Shown here: positions 47,933 to 56,994 of the stretch, one piece after another | Position numbering within the stretch: position 1 is the first letter of the stretch | Layout of the letters: each line of letters begins with the position of its first letter | From: Afifella sp. IM 167 | GTDB taxonomy: Bacteria; Pseudomonadota; Alphaproteobacteria; Rhizobiales; Afifellaceae | NCBI RefSeq assembly: GCF_020144925.1 | Contig: NZ_NSLC01000003.1 | Span: forward strand, 62,001 to 126,000 | Direction of reading: 5' to 3' | DNA length: 64,000 nt | Position numbers and translations under genes: made by a program | Notes under the pieces: generated by a model | Database searches by the model: none | What the model was told of the DNA's origin: nothing | Seen by the model: only the letters and a program-made list of their open reading frames with translations

Positions 47933-49510
47933 ATGCGCCTCAAGCCCCTCCTCGGACTTTTCGCCGGCCTCATCGCCGCGAGCCCCGCGCTCGCGCCGTC
48001 TGATTCCCTCGCCCAGCAACGCGGGGGCTACGACCAGGTCCGCCCGCCTCAGGGCGGTGGAGGAGGAGGCCATTTCGGCGGCGGATTTGGGGGCGGCTTC
48101 GGCTTCACCTTCGTGCCGCCGCCGATGATCTACGCCCCCCCGCCGCCGCCCGTCTATTACGAGCCGGCGCCCGAGATGCGGCCCTACCGGCCGCAGCGTG
48201 CGAGGCCGGCGCGCCGGGTCAGCTCCAATCCGAAGCCGGCCGTGCGCCAGGTCCGGACGACGCCGCGCGCCACCCCCCGCGCCACCTCTCGCCCCGGGCC
48301 ACGCCAGGCCGCGCGCGCGCCGGTGCGGGGACCGACCCGTATCTCCGGCATGCCGCCGGCGGGCGAGAGCCGCTTCGTCGCCGACGAGGTGGTGGTCCGC
48401 TACAGGCCCGGCACCGCCGAGACAAGCATTCGCGACATCGCCGGCTGGGTGCGGCTTGAAGAACTCGCCCGCCGCGATTTCGCCCTCGTCGATACCAGCG
48501 TCTATCGCTACCGCGTCGGCGGCGGCCGCTCCGTGCGCGAGGCGATCGCCGCGTTGGAGGTCGATCCGCGCGTCGCCTTCGTGCAGCCGAACTATCTCTA
48601 TGCCTTGCAGGACATGGAACTGGCCGGCCTGCCGCGCACGCGACCCGCCCACGATCAGTCGGCGATGCAGTATGCGCTCGACAAGCTGCGTCTGAGGACC
48701 GCGCATGAGAGCGTTCGCGGCTCGCAGGTGCGGGTCGCAATCATCGATTCGGCGATCGAGACGGAGCATCCGGAGCTCGACGGAGCCGTCACTGAGAGCC
48801 TCGATGCGCTGGAAGAGGAAGGGCGCGGCGCGGCAGATGCCCACGGCACCGGCATTGCCGGCATCATCGCCGCCCGCGGCTCGCTGGAAGGGGCCGCGCC
48901 GGAGAGCGAGATCGTCGCCGTCACCGCCTTCCGCAAGGACGCCGGCGGCAACACGGTGGGCTCGACCTTCGATATCGCCAAGGGCTTCGACTTCGCCAGG
49001 GAGAAGGATGCCCGGATCGTCAATATGAGCTTTGCCGGCCCCGCCGATCCGCTGCTTTCCGATGTCGTGGAGGCGGCGCTCGACAAGGGCATGATCCTCG
49101 TCGCGGCCGCCGGCAATGCGGGAGAAAAATCCCCGCCGCTCTACCCGGCCGCCTATGAGGGCGTCATCGCGGTGACGGCGACGGGCGCCGACGACAGCGC
49201 CTTCGGACTGGCCAATGCCGGCGACTATGTGACGCTGGCCGCGCCGGGTGTCGACATCCTCGCCCCGGCGCCGGGCGGCAGCTACCAGGTCTCCTCCGGC
49301 ACCTCCATGTCGGCCGCCTATGTGAGCGGTCTGCTTGCGCTGATGCTGGAGCGCAGGCCGGATCTGTCCGCGAGCGAGGCCGTGACGATCCTCGAAGAAG
49401 CGAGCCTCGATCTCGGCGCGCCCGGACGCGATCCGCGCTTCGGCGCCGGTCTGCCGGAAGCCGACAAGGCGCTTGCGGCCATGCCCCAGCTCGTGGCGAC
49501 CGGCCGCTAG
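47933..49510 (+). CDS. secreted subtilisin-like serine protease (S8)
   Basis: 525 aa. The signal peptide runs to about residue 27 (SLAQ). Residues 30-140 are low-complexity: Gly-rich, then Pro/Tyr, then Pro/Arg. Residues 147-222 form a propeptide-like domain ending DPRVAFVQPNYLY. The catalytic domain (245-515) has D272 in VAIIDSAIETEHPEL, H304 in DAHGTGIAG, N395 in AAAGNAG for the oxyanion hole, and S458 in SSGTSMSAAYVSG (Tyr where Pro is usual). It starts 129 bp after the anti-sigma gene with AGGGAGG. No C-terminal anchor is seen, so it should be periplasmic or exported. Confidence 0.88.
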   Translation: MRLKPLLGLFAGLIAASPALAPSDSLAQQRGGYDQVRPPQGGGGGGHFGGGFGGGFGFTFVPPPMIYAPPPPPVYYEPAPEMRPYRPQRARPARRVSSNPKPAVRQVRTTPRATPRATSRPGPRQAARAPVRGPTRISGMPPAGESRFVADEVVVRYRPGTAETSIRDIAGWVRLEELARRDFALVDTSVYRYRVGGGRSVREAIAALEVDPRVAFVQPNYLYALQDMELAGLPRTRPAHDQSAMQYALDKLRLRTAHESVRGSQVRVAIIDSAIETEHPELDGAVTESLDALEEEGRGAADAHGTGIAGIIAARGSLEGAAPESEIVAVTAFRKDAGGNTVGSTFDIAKGFDFAREKDARIVNMSFAGPADPLLSDVVEAALDKGMILVAAAGNAGEKSPPLYPAAYEGVIAVTATGADDSAFGLANAGDYVTLAAPGVDILAPAPGGSYQVSSGTSMSAAYVSGLLALMLERRPDLSASEAVTILEEASLDLGAPGRDPRFGAGLPEADKALAAMPQLVATGR

Positions 49511-49652
49511 CTTCTCCTGCCCGGCTGGCCGCGCGCGCCCTGATGCGGGCGCGCGCGGCGCTTGATTTGCGCACAACCGCAGCTACAGTGCCCACAATCA
49601 AAAGGAACGAGCGCAGACAAAAAGCGCCGTCCGAGGGTGAGGAAACGGCTTG

Positions 49653-51650
49653 ATGGCGGATGGTGTTGCCGCGGCGGATGCCGGGCACGACACTTTTCCC
49701 AAGCTATTGCTGCGTAACGCGGAAATCCGCGGCGAGCGCCCGGCGATGCGCGAGAAGGATCTCGGCATCTGGCAGACCTGGAGCTGGAAGGATGTCCTTG
49801 CGGAGATCCGCGCCTTCTCCGTCGGCCTTGCGCAGATTGGCCTGAAGCGCGGCGACAAGGTCGCCATCGTCGGGCAGAACCGGCCGCGCCTTTACTGGTC
49901 GATGTGCGCCGCGCAGGCGATCGGCGCCGTGCCGGTGCCGCTCTATGCCGATTCCGTCGCCGAGGAGATGGCCTTCGTGCTCGCCCATGCGGAGGTGGTG
50001 GCGGCGATCGTGGAAGACCAGGAGCAGGTCGACAAGCTTCTGTCCGTCGCCGCCGAGGTGCCGCTGCTGAAGACCATCGTCTACGACGATCCGCGCGGCC
50101 TCAGGGATTACGATCCGGAGCATCTGTTCTCCTTCGAGCGCGTGCAGGAGAAAGGTAGGGAGCACCTTGCCGCCTCGCCGGGCGCGAAGGGCGAATGGGA
50201 GGCCGGGATCGGCAGGGGCAAGGGCTCCGACCTTGCCATCCTCCTCTACACCTCGGGCACGACGGGCCGGCCGAAGGGGGTGATGCTCTCCTTCGACAAT
50301 CTCGTCATCTCGGCGGAGAACGGCAACCGCTTCGACCATCTGGGCGAGAGCGAGGAGGTCGTCGCCTACCTGCCGATGGCCTGGGTGGGCGACCACATCT
50401 TCTCCTATGCCCAGTCCTATTGCGCCGGCTATTGCGTCGCCTGTCCGGAAAGTCCGGAGACGGTGATCCAGGACCGGCGCGAGCTCGGCCCGACCTACTT
50501 TTTCGCCCCGCCGCGCGTCTTCGAGAATCTCCTCACCATGATCATGGTGCGGATGGAGGATGCCGGGCGGCTGCAGTACCGGATGTTCCACGCCTTCATG
50601 GCGCTGGCGCGCCGCGTCGGCGAGAAAATCCTCAATGGCGAGAAGGTGCCCGCCAGGGACCGGCTCCTCTACCGGCTCGGCGAAATCCTCGTCTACGGGC
50701 CGGTGAAGAACCGGCTCGGCTTCTCCCGGCTGAAGGTCGGCTACACGGCCGGCGAGGCGATCGGGCCGGAGATCTTCCGGTTCTACCGTGCGCTCGGGGT
50801 CAACCTGAAGCAGCTCTACGGGCAGACGGAAGCCTCCGTCTACATCACCATGCAGCCGGACGGCGAGATCCATGCCGATACGGTCGGCACGCCGGCGCCG
50901 CAGGTGGAGATCAAGATCGCGGAAAGCGGCGAGGTGCTCTACCGCTCTCCCGGCGTCTTCCTCGGCTATTACAAGCAGGAGGAGGCGACGGCTGCTACCA
51001 AGACCGCGGACGGCTGGGTGCATACGGGCGATGCCGGCTTCTTCGATGCGGCGGGGCACCTGAAGATCATCGACCGGGCCAAGGATGTCGGCAAGCTCAC
51101 CGACGGCTCGCTGTTCCCGCCGAAATACGTCGAGAACAAGCTGAAATTCTATCCCAACATCAAGGAAGCGGTCGCCTTCGGCGCCGACCGCGACATGGTC
51201 TGCTGCTTCGTCAACATCGACCTCACCGCCGTCGGCAGCTGGGCGGAGCGCAACAACATCTCCTATGCGAGCTATCAGGAACTCTCCCAGCACCCAGAGG
51301 TGATCGGGCAGGTGAGGGAGCATGTCGACCAGGTGAACCGGGATCTTGCCGCCGAGCCGATGATGGCGGGCGCGCAGATCCACCGCTTCCTCGTCCTGCA
51401 CAAGGAGCTCGACGCCGATGACGGCGAGCTGACGCGCACCCAGAAGGTGCGCCGCTCCTTCATCGCCGAGCGCTACGGCGAACTGATCGAGGCGCTCTAC
51501 GACGGCTCCGAAATGGTGCATGCGCGCACCGAGGTCACCTTCGAGGACGGGCGCAAGGGCATGATCGCGGCGGATGTGAAGATCATCGAGATGACGGTCC
51601 ACGAGCCGATGCGCGCCGACAGGCCTGCGCTGGCGGAGGCAGCCGAATGA
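49653..51650 (+). CDS. long-chain acyl-CoA synthetase-like AMP-binding ligase
   Basis: 665 aa from the ATG at 49653 after GAGGAA. The phosphate loop LLYTSGTTGRPKGVML lies near residue 200. LKQLYGQTEASVYITMQPDG and DGWVHTGDAGFFDAAGHLKI follow, and the adenylate hinge is in IIDRAKDVGKLTDGSLFPPK. The large size with a C-terminal GKLTDGS form matches the FadD15-like group. It heads the operon of a branched-chain-type ABC transporter, so it may activate the imported carboxylic acid to its CoA ester. Confidence 0.88.
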   Translation: MADGVAAADAGHDTFPKLLLRNAEIRGERPAMREKDLGIWQTWSWKDVLAEIRAFSVGLAQIGLKRGDKVAIVGQNRPRLYWSMCAAQAIGAVPVPLYADSVAEEMAFVLAHAEVVAAIVEDQEQVDKLLSVAAEVPLLKTIVYDDPRGLRDYDPEHLFSFERVQEKGREHLAASPGAKGEWEAGIGRGKGSDLAILLYTSGTTGRPKGVMLSFDNLVISAENGNRFDHLGESEEVVAYLPMAWVGDHIFSYAQSYCAGYCVACPESPETVIQDRRELGPTYFFAPPRVFENLLTMIMVRMEDAGRLQYRMFHAFMALARRVGEKILNGEKVPARDRLLYRLGEILVYGPVKNRLGFSRLKVGYTAGEAIGPEIFRFYRALGVNLKQLYGQTEASVYITMQPDGEIHADTVGTPAPQVEIKIAESGEVLYRSPGVFLGYYKQEEATAATKTADGWVHTGDAGFFDAAGHLKIIDRAKDVGKLTDGSLFPPKYVENKLKFYPNIKEAVAFGADRDMVCCFVNIDLTAVGSWAERNNISYASYQELSQHPEVIGQVREHVDQVNRDLAAEPMMAGAQIHRFLVLHKELDADDGELTRTQKVRRSFIAERYGELIEALYDGSEMVHARTEVTFEDGRKGMIAADVKIIEMTVHEPMRADRPALAEAAE

Positions 51651-51692
51651 AACGAGCGGACGGGGGCGTTCCGGCGGGAGGGGGAGAGCGCG

Positions 51693-52526
51693 ATGCGCGT
51701 TGATGCGGAAGGCGGAGGGCCGGGCGCGGCGCCGAAGAAGGGGGAGGAGCGCATCACCGGCGAGGTGCTCCTGTCGATCGACGACATCTCGCTCTCCTTC
51801 GGCGGCGTGAAGGCGATCTCGCATGTCTCCTTCGACATCCGCAAAGGCGAGATCCGCGCCATCATCGGCCCGAACGGCGCCGGCAAGACGTCGATGCTCA
51901 ACGTCATCAACGGCTTCTATCACCCGCAGGAAGGCACCATCACCTTCAAGGGCGAGACGCGCGCCAAGATGCGCCCTTACGTGGCGGCGAGCCAGGGCAT
52001 CGCCCGCACCTTCCAGAACGTCGCCCTCTTCAAGGGCATGTCGACGCTCGACAACATCATGTCGGGCCGCTCCCTGAAGATGCACCGGAATTTCTTCTGG
52101 CAGATGCTCTGGTTCGGGCCGGCGCAACGCGAGGAGATCGCGCATCGCCGCCGGGTGGAGGAGATCATCGACTTCCTGGAGATCGAGCACATCCGCAAGA
52201 CGCCGGTCGGCAAATTGCCCTACGGGCTGCAGAAGCGGGTGGAGCTCGGCCGGGCGCTCGCCATGGAGCCGGACCTCCTCCTCCTCGACGAGCCGATGGC
52301 CGGCATGAACCTGGAAGAGAAGGAGGATATGAGCCGCTTCATCATCGACGTTTCCGACCAGTTCGGCACGACCATCGCGCTGATCGAGCACGATATGGGC
52401 GTCGTCATGGACCTTTCCGACCGCGTCGTCGTCCTCGACTACGGTTCCAAGATCGCCGACGGCACGCCCGACGAAGTGCGCGGCAACCAGAAGGTCATCG
52501 ACGCCTATCTGGGGGTCGCGCATTGA
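51693..52526 (+). CDS. livG: branched-chain amino acid-type ABC transporter ATP-binding protein (LivG)
   Basis: 277 aa. Walker A is IIGPNGAGKTSMLNVINGFY, the signature region PYGLQKRVELGRALAMEPDL lacks the classic LSGGQ but fits LivG variants, and Walker B is LLLLDEPMAGMN. The extra 25 residues at the N-terminus are unconserved. It ends overlapping livH (TGATG). It works with livF as the heterodimeric ATPase. Confidence 0.93.
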   Translation: MRVDAEGGGPGAAPKKGEERITGEVLLSIDDISLSFGGVKAISHVSFDIRKGEIRAIIGPNGAGKTSMLNVINGFYHPQEGTITFKGETRAKMRPYVAASQGIARTFQNVALFKGMSTLDNIMSGRSLKMHRNFFWQMLWFGPAQREEIAHRRRVEEIIDFLEIEHIRKTPVGKLPYGLQKRVELGRALAMEPDLLLLDEPMAGMNLEEKEDMSRFIIDVSDQFGTTIALIEHDMGVVMDLSDRVVVLDYGSKIADGTPDEVRGNQKVIDAYLGVAH

Positions 52527-53503
52527 TGAACGCGCTCTACGCCGTCCTTGTCGATCCCTTCATGCAGATGGCGGCGCAGCCCGACTTCCTGCTGCAGGTG
52601 CTGTGGGAGGGGCTCGTCGGCGGCATCCTCTATGCGCTCATCGCCCTCGGCTTCGTCCTCATCTTCAAGGCCTCCGGCGTCTTCAATTTCGCGCAGGGGA
52701 TCATGGTGGTCTTCGCGGCGCTGTCGCTGGTGGGCCTTTACGAGGCGGGGGTGCCGGCCTGGCTGGCGCTCATTCTCGCCATCGCCATCATGGGCGTCCT
52801 GGCGCTGGCCGTCGAAGGCCTCGTCATGCGCCATCTCGTCAACCAGCCGGAGATCATCCTGCTGATGTCGACGATCGGGCTCACCTATTTCCTGATCGGC
52901 TTCGGCGAGTTCATCTTCGGCGGCGAGCCGAAGGTGATGATCACGGAGGAACTCGGCCTGCCGACCGGCTCCACCGTGCTGGAGCCCGCCGGTCTCGGGC
53001 GCGACGGTGGGCCGGGCCTCGTCATCCTGCAGCACATCGACATCGCCGCTGCGATCATCGCCATCGTCATGGTGACGGTGCTCGGCATCTTCTTCAACAA
53101 GACCCGCATCGGCCGGGCGCTGAGGGCCGTCGCCGACGATCATCAGGCGGCGCTCTCCGTCGGCATCTCGCTCAACCAGATCTGGGCGATCGTCTGGTTC
53201 GCGGCCGGCATCGTGGCGCTCGCCACCGGCATCATGTGGGGCGCGCGCTCGGACGTCTCCTTCGCGCTGGAGATCGTGGCGCTGAAGGCGCTGCCTGTCC
53301 TCATCCTCGGTGGCTTCACCTCCATCCCCGGCGCCATCGTCGGCGGCCTCATCATCGGCATCGGCGAGAAGCTCGGAGAGATCTACTGGGGCCCGCTCGT
53401 CGGTGGCGGCATCGAGAGCTGGCTTGCCTACGTTATCGCCTTGATCTTCCTTCTGTTCAGGCCGCAAGGTCTGTTCGGTGAGCGGATTATCGAGCGGATC
53501 TGA
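52526..53503 (+). CDS. livH: branched-chain amino acid-type ABC permease (LivH)
   Basis: 325 aa with about eight membrane segments. GGILYALIALGFVLIFKASG opens the LivH fold. GRALRAVADDHQAALSVGIS is the cytoplasmic EAA-like loop, and FTSIPGAIVGGLIIGIGEKL is the conserved end region. The ATG at 52526 shares its A with the livG stop. It pairs with livM to form the channel. Confidence 0.93.
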   Translation: MNALYAVLVDPFMQMAAQPDFLLQVLWEGLVGGILYALIALGFVLIFKASGVFNFAQGIMVVFAALSLVGLYEAGVPAWLALILAIAIMGVLALAVEGLVMRHLVNQPEIILLMSTIGLTYFLIGFGEFIFGGEPKVMITEELGLPTGSTVLEPAGLGRDGGPGLVILQHIDIAAAIIAIVMVTVLGIFFNKTRIGRALRAVADDHQAALSVGISLNQIWAIVWFAAGIVALATGIMWGARSDVSFALEIVALKALPVLILGGFTSIPGAIVGGLIIGIGEKLGEIYWGPLVGGGIESWLAYVIALIFLLFRPQGLFGERIIERI

Positions 53504-53504
53504 C

Positions 53505-53942
53505 ATGCAGGCTGACGAAAAGATCAAGAAACAGGTCGCGGCGCTCTTGCCGGAAAGGCGACGGCGCGCGGATCTCAGCGGACGCTGGCAGGTGGTCCAC
53601 CGGGTCACCCATTCGGCGCTCGGCCGCTATGTCGGACTGGAGATGCAGTTCGACATCCGGCTGCGCCAGGAGGGCGCGCGGCTCTCTGGCGAGGGCGTCA
53701 AGTATCGCGTGGGCGAGGAGCTGATCGCGCGCGAGGAGGCATCGGTGCTTGAGATCGAGGGCCGGCTGGAGGGCGAGCATGTGCGCCTCAACATCGTCGA
53801 GCGCTCGCCGGCCAATCCGGAGCGCTGCATGAGGGGGGCGATCGATTGGGAGATCGTCCGCCCGGAGCTTCTGGCCGGCACGTTCCAGGTCGAGGCCGCC
53901 GACAGCTCCGGCGGCTCCAGAGCCGTGCGGACTTCGCTATGA
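53505..53942 (+). CDS. hypothetical protein inside the liv operon
   Basis: 145 aa, starting just after livH (ATG at 53505). The first 30 residues are basic and helical. The rest alternates short polar strands (GRWQVVHRVTHSALGRYVGL, MQFDIRLRQEGARLSGEGVK, VLEIEGRLEGEHVRLNIVE), which looks like a small beta barrel of lipocalin type. It has no signal peptide. It overlaps the next gene by ATGA, so it belongs to the operon. I do not recognise the family. Confidence 0.7.
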   Translation: MQADEKIKKQVAALLPERRRRADLSGRWQVVHRVTHSALGRYVGLEMQFDIRLRQEGARLSGEGVKYRVGEELIAREEASVLEIEGRLEGEHVRLNIVERSPANPERCMRGAIDWEIVRPELLAGTFQVEAADSSGGSRAVRTSL

Positions 53943-54355
53943 GCGCCCCGGTTCACAAGAGTCGGCTCGGCGCCGTCGTCATCGACTGCCGGACGGAGGA
54001 CCTCGCCGAGGCGGCGCGCTTCTGGTCGGCCGCCTTCGGCTACGAGCCGCAGGGCGAAGAGGCCGATCCGAGATATGTCGGCCTTTCCGTGCCCGGCGAC
54101 GAGCCGCGCATCATTCTGCAGGCCGTCGAGCACGAAAGCCGCGTCCATCTCGACATCGAGACCGACGACAAGGAGGCGGAGGTGGAGCGCCTGGAGCAGC
54201 TCGGGGCGAAGAGGGTTGCGGCGGTGAAGGGCTGGGTGGTGATGGAAGCGCCGACCGGCCATCGCTTCTGCGTGGTCGGCCCGCAGCGCAAGGATTTCGC
54301 CGGCGCGGCGACCACCTGGTTTCCGCCGGAAGCCAATATCGAGCAGGACGCCTAG
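53939..54355 (+). CDS. VOC-family (glyoxalase/dioxygenase-like) protein
   Basis: 138 aa. GAVVIDCRTEDLAEAARFWS opens the fold and the later DIETDDKEAEVERLEQLGAK and MEAPTGHRFCVVGPQ complete the beta-alpha-beta-beta-beta repeats. The usual first metal histidine is Asp/Cys (VIDCRT), so it may not bind metal. It is translated with the preceding gene and lies between livH and livM, suggesting a role with the transported compound. Confidence 0.8.
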   Translation: MSAPVHKSRLGAVVIDCRTEDLAEAARFWSAAFGYEPQGEEADPRYVGLSVPGDEPRIILQAVEHESRVHLDIETDDKEAEVERLEQLGAKRVAAVKGWVVMEAPTGHRFCVVGPQRKDFAGAATTWFPPEANIEQDA

Positions 54356-54378
54356 GCAATGACCGCAAAGGACGCCTG

Positions 54379-55458
54379 ATGCTGTATCGCGAGGCCGGCC
54401 AGTTCAAGACGTCCTATGCCGCCGACCAGGCGGTCTTCCCTTTGCGGGAGGACCGGATCGGCCTTGCCGCGACACTCTTCGCCGCCTTCGTCCTCGTGCC
54501 CGTCTTCGCCGACGACTTCTTCCTCTCCTCGATCATGATCCCGTTCCTGATCTTCGCCTGCGCGGCGATCGGGCTGAACATCCTGACGGGCTATGCCGGC
54601 CAGCTTTCGCTCGGGACGGGCGCCTTCATGGGGGTGGGCGCCTATGCGGCCTACAAGCTGACGAGCATCTTTCCGGAGACGAACATCGTCCTCCTGGTGC
54701 TCGTTTCCGGCTTCTTTTCGGCGGCGATCGGCATCGTCTTCGGCCTGCCGTCCCTCAGGATCAAAGGGCTCTACCTCGCGGTGACGACGCTCGCCGCGCA
54801 GTTCTTCCTGGAATGGTGCTTCATCCGCATTCCCTGGCTCTACAACTACAATTCCTCCGGGGCGATCGAGGTGCCGCAGCGCGAGGCCTTCGGTATCATC
54901 GCCTCTGGGCCGGCCGCCTCGGCGCTGACGCGCTACTTCATCGTGCTCGCCATCACGCTTGCCGTGACGGTGCTGATGAAGAACGTCATCCGCGGCCATA
55001 TCGGCCGTTCCTGGATGATGATCCGCGACATGGACATCGCCGCCGAGCTGATCGGCATCCGCCCGCTCTATGCCAAGCTTTCGGCCTTCGCCGTCTCGTC
55101 CTATATCTGCGGCCTCGCGGGAGCGATGATGGTGTTCTTCTGGCTGGGGGCGGCCGAGCCCTCGGCCTTCTCCATATCCCTCTCCTTCCAGATTCTCTTC
55201 ATGGCGATCCTCGGCGGGCTCGGCTCGCTGATGGGCTCCTATTTCGGCGCCGCCTTCATCTGGATCCTGCCCGTCGTCATCCGCTTCGCGTTTCCCGCCC
55301 TCGGCATCGACATCGGGGCGGAGACGGTGCAGCACCTCACCTTCATGATCATCGGCGCGCTGATCATCTTCTTCCTCATCGCGGAGCCGCACGGCCTCGC
55401 CCGGCTGTGGGCGATCGGCAAGGAGAAGCTGCGCGTGTGGCCATTCCCCTACGGGTAG
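54379..55458 (+). CDS. livM: branched-chain amino acid-type ABC permease (LivM)
   Basis: 359 aa with about ten membrane segments. AAIGLNILTGYAGQLSLGTG AFMGVGAYAAYKL (read as one block near residue 55-85) is the LivM hallmark, followed by GLPSLRIKGLYLAVTTLAAQ and SWMMIRDMDIAAELIGIRPL. It lies 23 bp after the VOC gene and completes the membrane channel with livH. Confidence 0.93.
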   Translation: MLYREAGQFKTSYAADQAVFPLREDRIGLAATLFAAFVLVPVFADDFFLSSIMIPFLIFACAAIGLNILTGYAGQLSLGTGAFMGVGAYAAYKLTSIFPETNIVLLVLVSGFFSAAIGIVFGLPSLRIKGLYLAVTTLAAQFFLEWCFIRIPWLYNYNSSGAIEVPQREAFGIIASGPAASALTRYFIVLAITLAVTVLMKNVIRGHIGRSWMMIRDMDIAAELIGIRPLYAKLSAFAVSSYICGLAGAMMVFFWLGAAEPSAFSISLSFQILFMAILGGLGSLMGSYFGAAFIWILPVVIRFAFPALGIDIGAETVQHLTFMIIGALIIFFLIAEPHGLARLWAIGKEKLRVWPFPYG

Positions 55459-55592
55459 TATCGCGCAGGAGGATGCAATCGCCGTTTGACGGCGCAAGGC
55501 CAGAAGCTACCATCGGGCTGCGGACCGGGCCCGGCACATGGGAACAAGGTCCAAGAAAACGACGGGCAAAGACCCGAATTGGGAGGAAACCA

Positions 55593-56927
55593 ATGATGCT
55601 CAGGAAGCTCGCCTTCGGCGCGGCTTGCGTCGCCCTTTCCGGCCTTGCGGCCGGTGCGGTTACGCAGGCCAATGCCCAGGACAGCATCTACGTCCAGCTG
55701 CCGACCTACCGGACCGGCCCCTATGCCGGGTCAGGCATTCCCATCGCCAACGGCATGGCCGACTACCTCACCATGCTCAACGAGCGCGATGGCGGCATCG
55801 GCGGCGTGAAGATCACCTTCGACGAATGCGAGACCGGCTACGACACCCAGAAGGGCGTCGAGTGCTACGAGGCGGCGAAGGCCAACAACACTGTCGTGTT
55901 CAATCCCTGGTCGACCGGCATCACGCTGCAGGTCATTCCGAAGGCAGCCGTCGACAAGATCCCGATCCTGTCCATGGCCTACGGGCTTTCCGCGGCGGCG
56001 GAGGGCGATGTCTTTCCGTGGGTCTTCAACCCGCCCGATACCTATTGGGACGGCCTTTCGGCCATCATCAAGGATATCGGCGAGCGCGAGGGCGGCCTCG
56101 ACAACCTGAAGGGCAAGAAGATCGGCTACCTCTTCCTCGATGCCGGCTACGGGCGCGAGCCGATCCCGCTCCTGGAACAGCTTGCCGAGAAATACGGCTT
56201 CGCCGTCACCCAGTACCCGGTGGCGGGCAAGGAAATGCAGAACCAGTCCTCGCAGTGGCTCAATGTGCGCCGCGACAACCCGGACTACATGATCATGTGG
56301 GGCTGGGGGGCGATGAACCCGACGGCGGTCAAGGAAGCCACCAAGATCCGCTATCCGATGGACAAGTTCTACGGCGTGTGGTGGGCCGGCGGCGACGACG
56401 ATGCGCGCGCCGGCGGCGCCCAGGCCAAGGGCTACCGCACCCTCAACTTCCACGGCACGGGCGCGGATTATCCGGCCCTGCAGGACATCAAGAAGCTCGT
56501 CGTGGATGCCGGCAAGAGCCAGGTGGAGGCCGATAAGTTCGGCGACAATCTCTATAATCGCGGCGTCTACAACTCCATCCTGATGGCGGAAGCCATCCGG
56601 ACCGCCCAGGAGATGACCGGCAAGACGGCGATCACCGCCGAAGACATGCGCGTCGGTCTGGAGAACCTCAATATCGACGAGGCGCGGATCAAGGAGATCG
56701 GCCTTGAAGGCTTCATGAAGCCGGTGAAGGTCACCTGCGAGAACCATTCCGGCCACCATCAGGTCTACGTCCAGGAATGGGATGGCGAGAAATGGGTCGC
56801 GGCGAGCGACTGGTTCGCGCCGATGACGGATGTGGTGGAGCCGCTGCTGAAGCAGGCCGCCGAGGATTACGTCAAGAGCAACGCCCCCTGGCCGGAGCGC
56901 CAGGCGGAATGCGCCACGCGCAGCTGA
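55593..56927 (+). CDS. branched-chain amino acid-type ABC substrate-binding protein (LivK-like)
   Basis: 444 aa, longer than LivK (about 370). The signal peptide ends near residue 29 (TQANAQ) and GGGAGG precedes the ATG. Features are TYRTGPYAGSGIPIANGMAD, GVKITFDECETGYDTQKGVE, IGYLFLDAGYGREPIPLLEQ and NRGVYNSILMAEAIRTAQ. The ECETGYD form and the length match receptors that travel with CoA ligases, which bind aromatic or other organic acids rather than leucine. The true ligand is unknown. Confidence 0.9.
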   Translation: MMLRKLAFGAACVALSGLAAGAVTQANAQDSIYVQLPTYRTGPYAGSGIPIANGMADYLTMLNERDGGIGGVKITFDECETGYDTQKGVECYEAAKANNTVVFNPWSTGITLQVIPKAAVDKIPILSMAYGLSAAAEGDVFPWVFNPPDTYWDGLSAIIKDIGEREGGLDNLKGKKIGYLFLDAGYGREPIPLLEQLAEKYGFAVTQYPVAGKEMQNQSSQWLNVRRDNPDYMIMWGWGAMNPTAVKEATKIRYPMDKFYGVWWAGGDDDARAGGAQAKGYRTLNFHGTGADYPALQDIKKLVVDAGKSQVEADKFGDNLYNRGVYNSILMAEAIRTAQEMTGKTAITAEDMRVGLENLNIDEARIKEIGLEGFMKPVKVTCENHSGHHQVYVQEWDGEKWVAASDWFAPMTDVVEPLLKQAAEDYVKSNAPWPERQAECATRS

Positions 56928-56994
56928 GAAACCTGGGCGGCGGCCGGACCGATCCGGCCGCCGCTCTCCAGCCAGCGAGCCGGAGGGCGTTCTG

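Noticed and set aside
49704..52523. A 939-residue minus-strand frame opposite the acyl-CoA ligase and livG
   Set aside because: It runs across two well-supported genes and has the acidic/His-rich composition of an antisense shadow.
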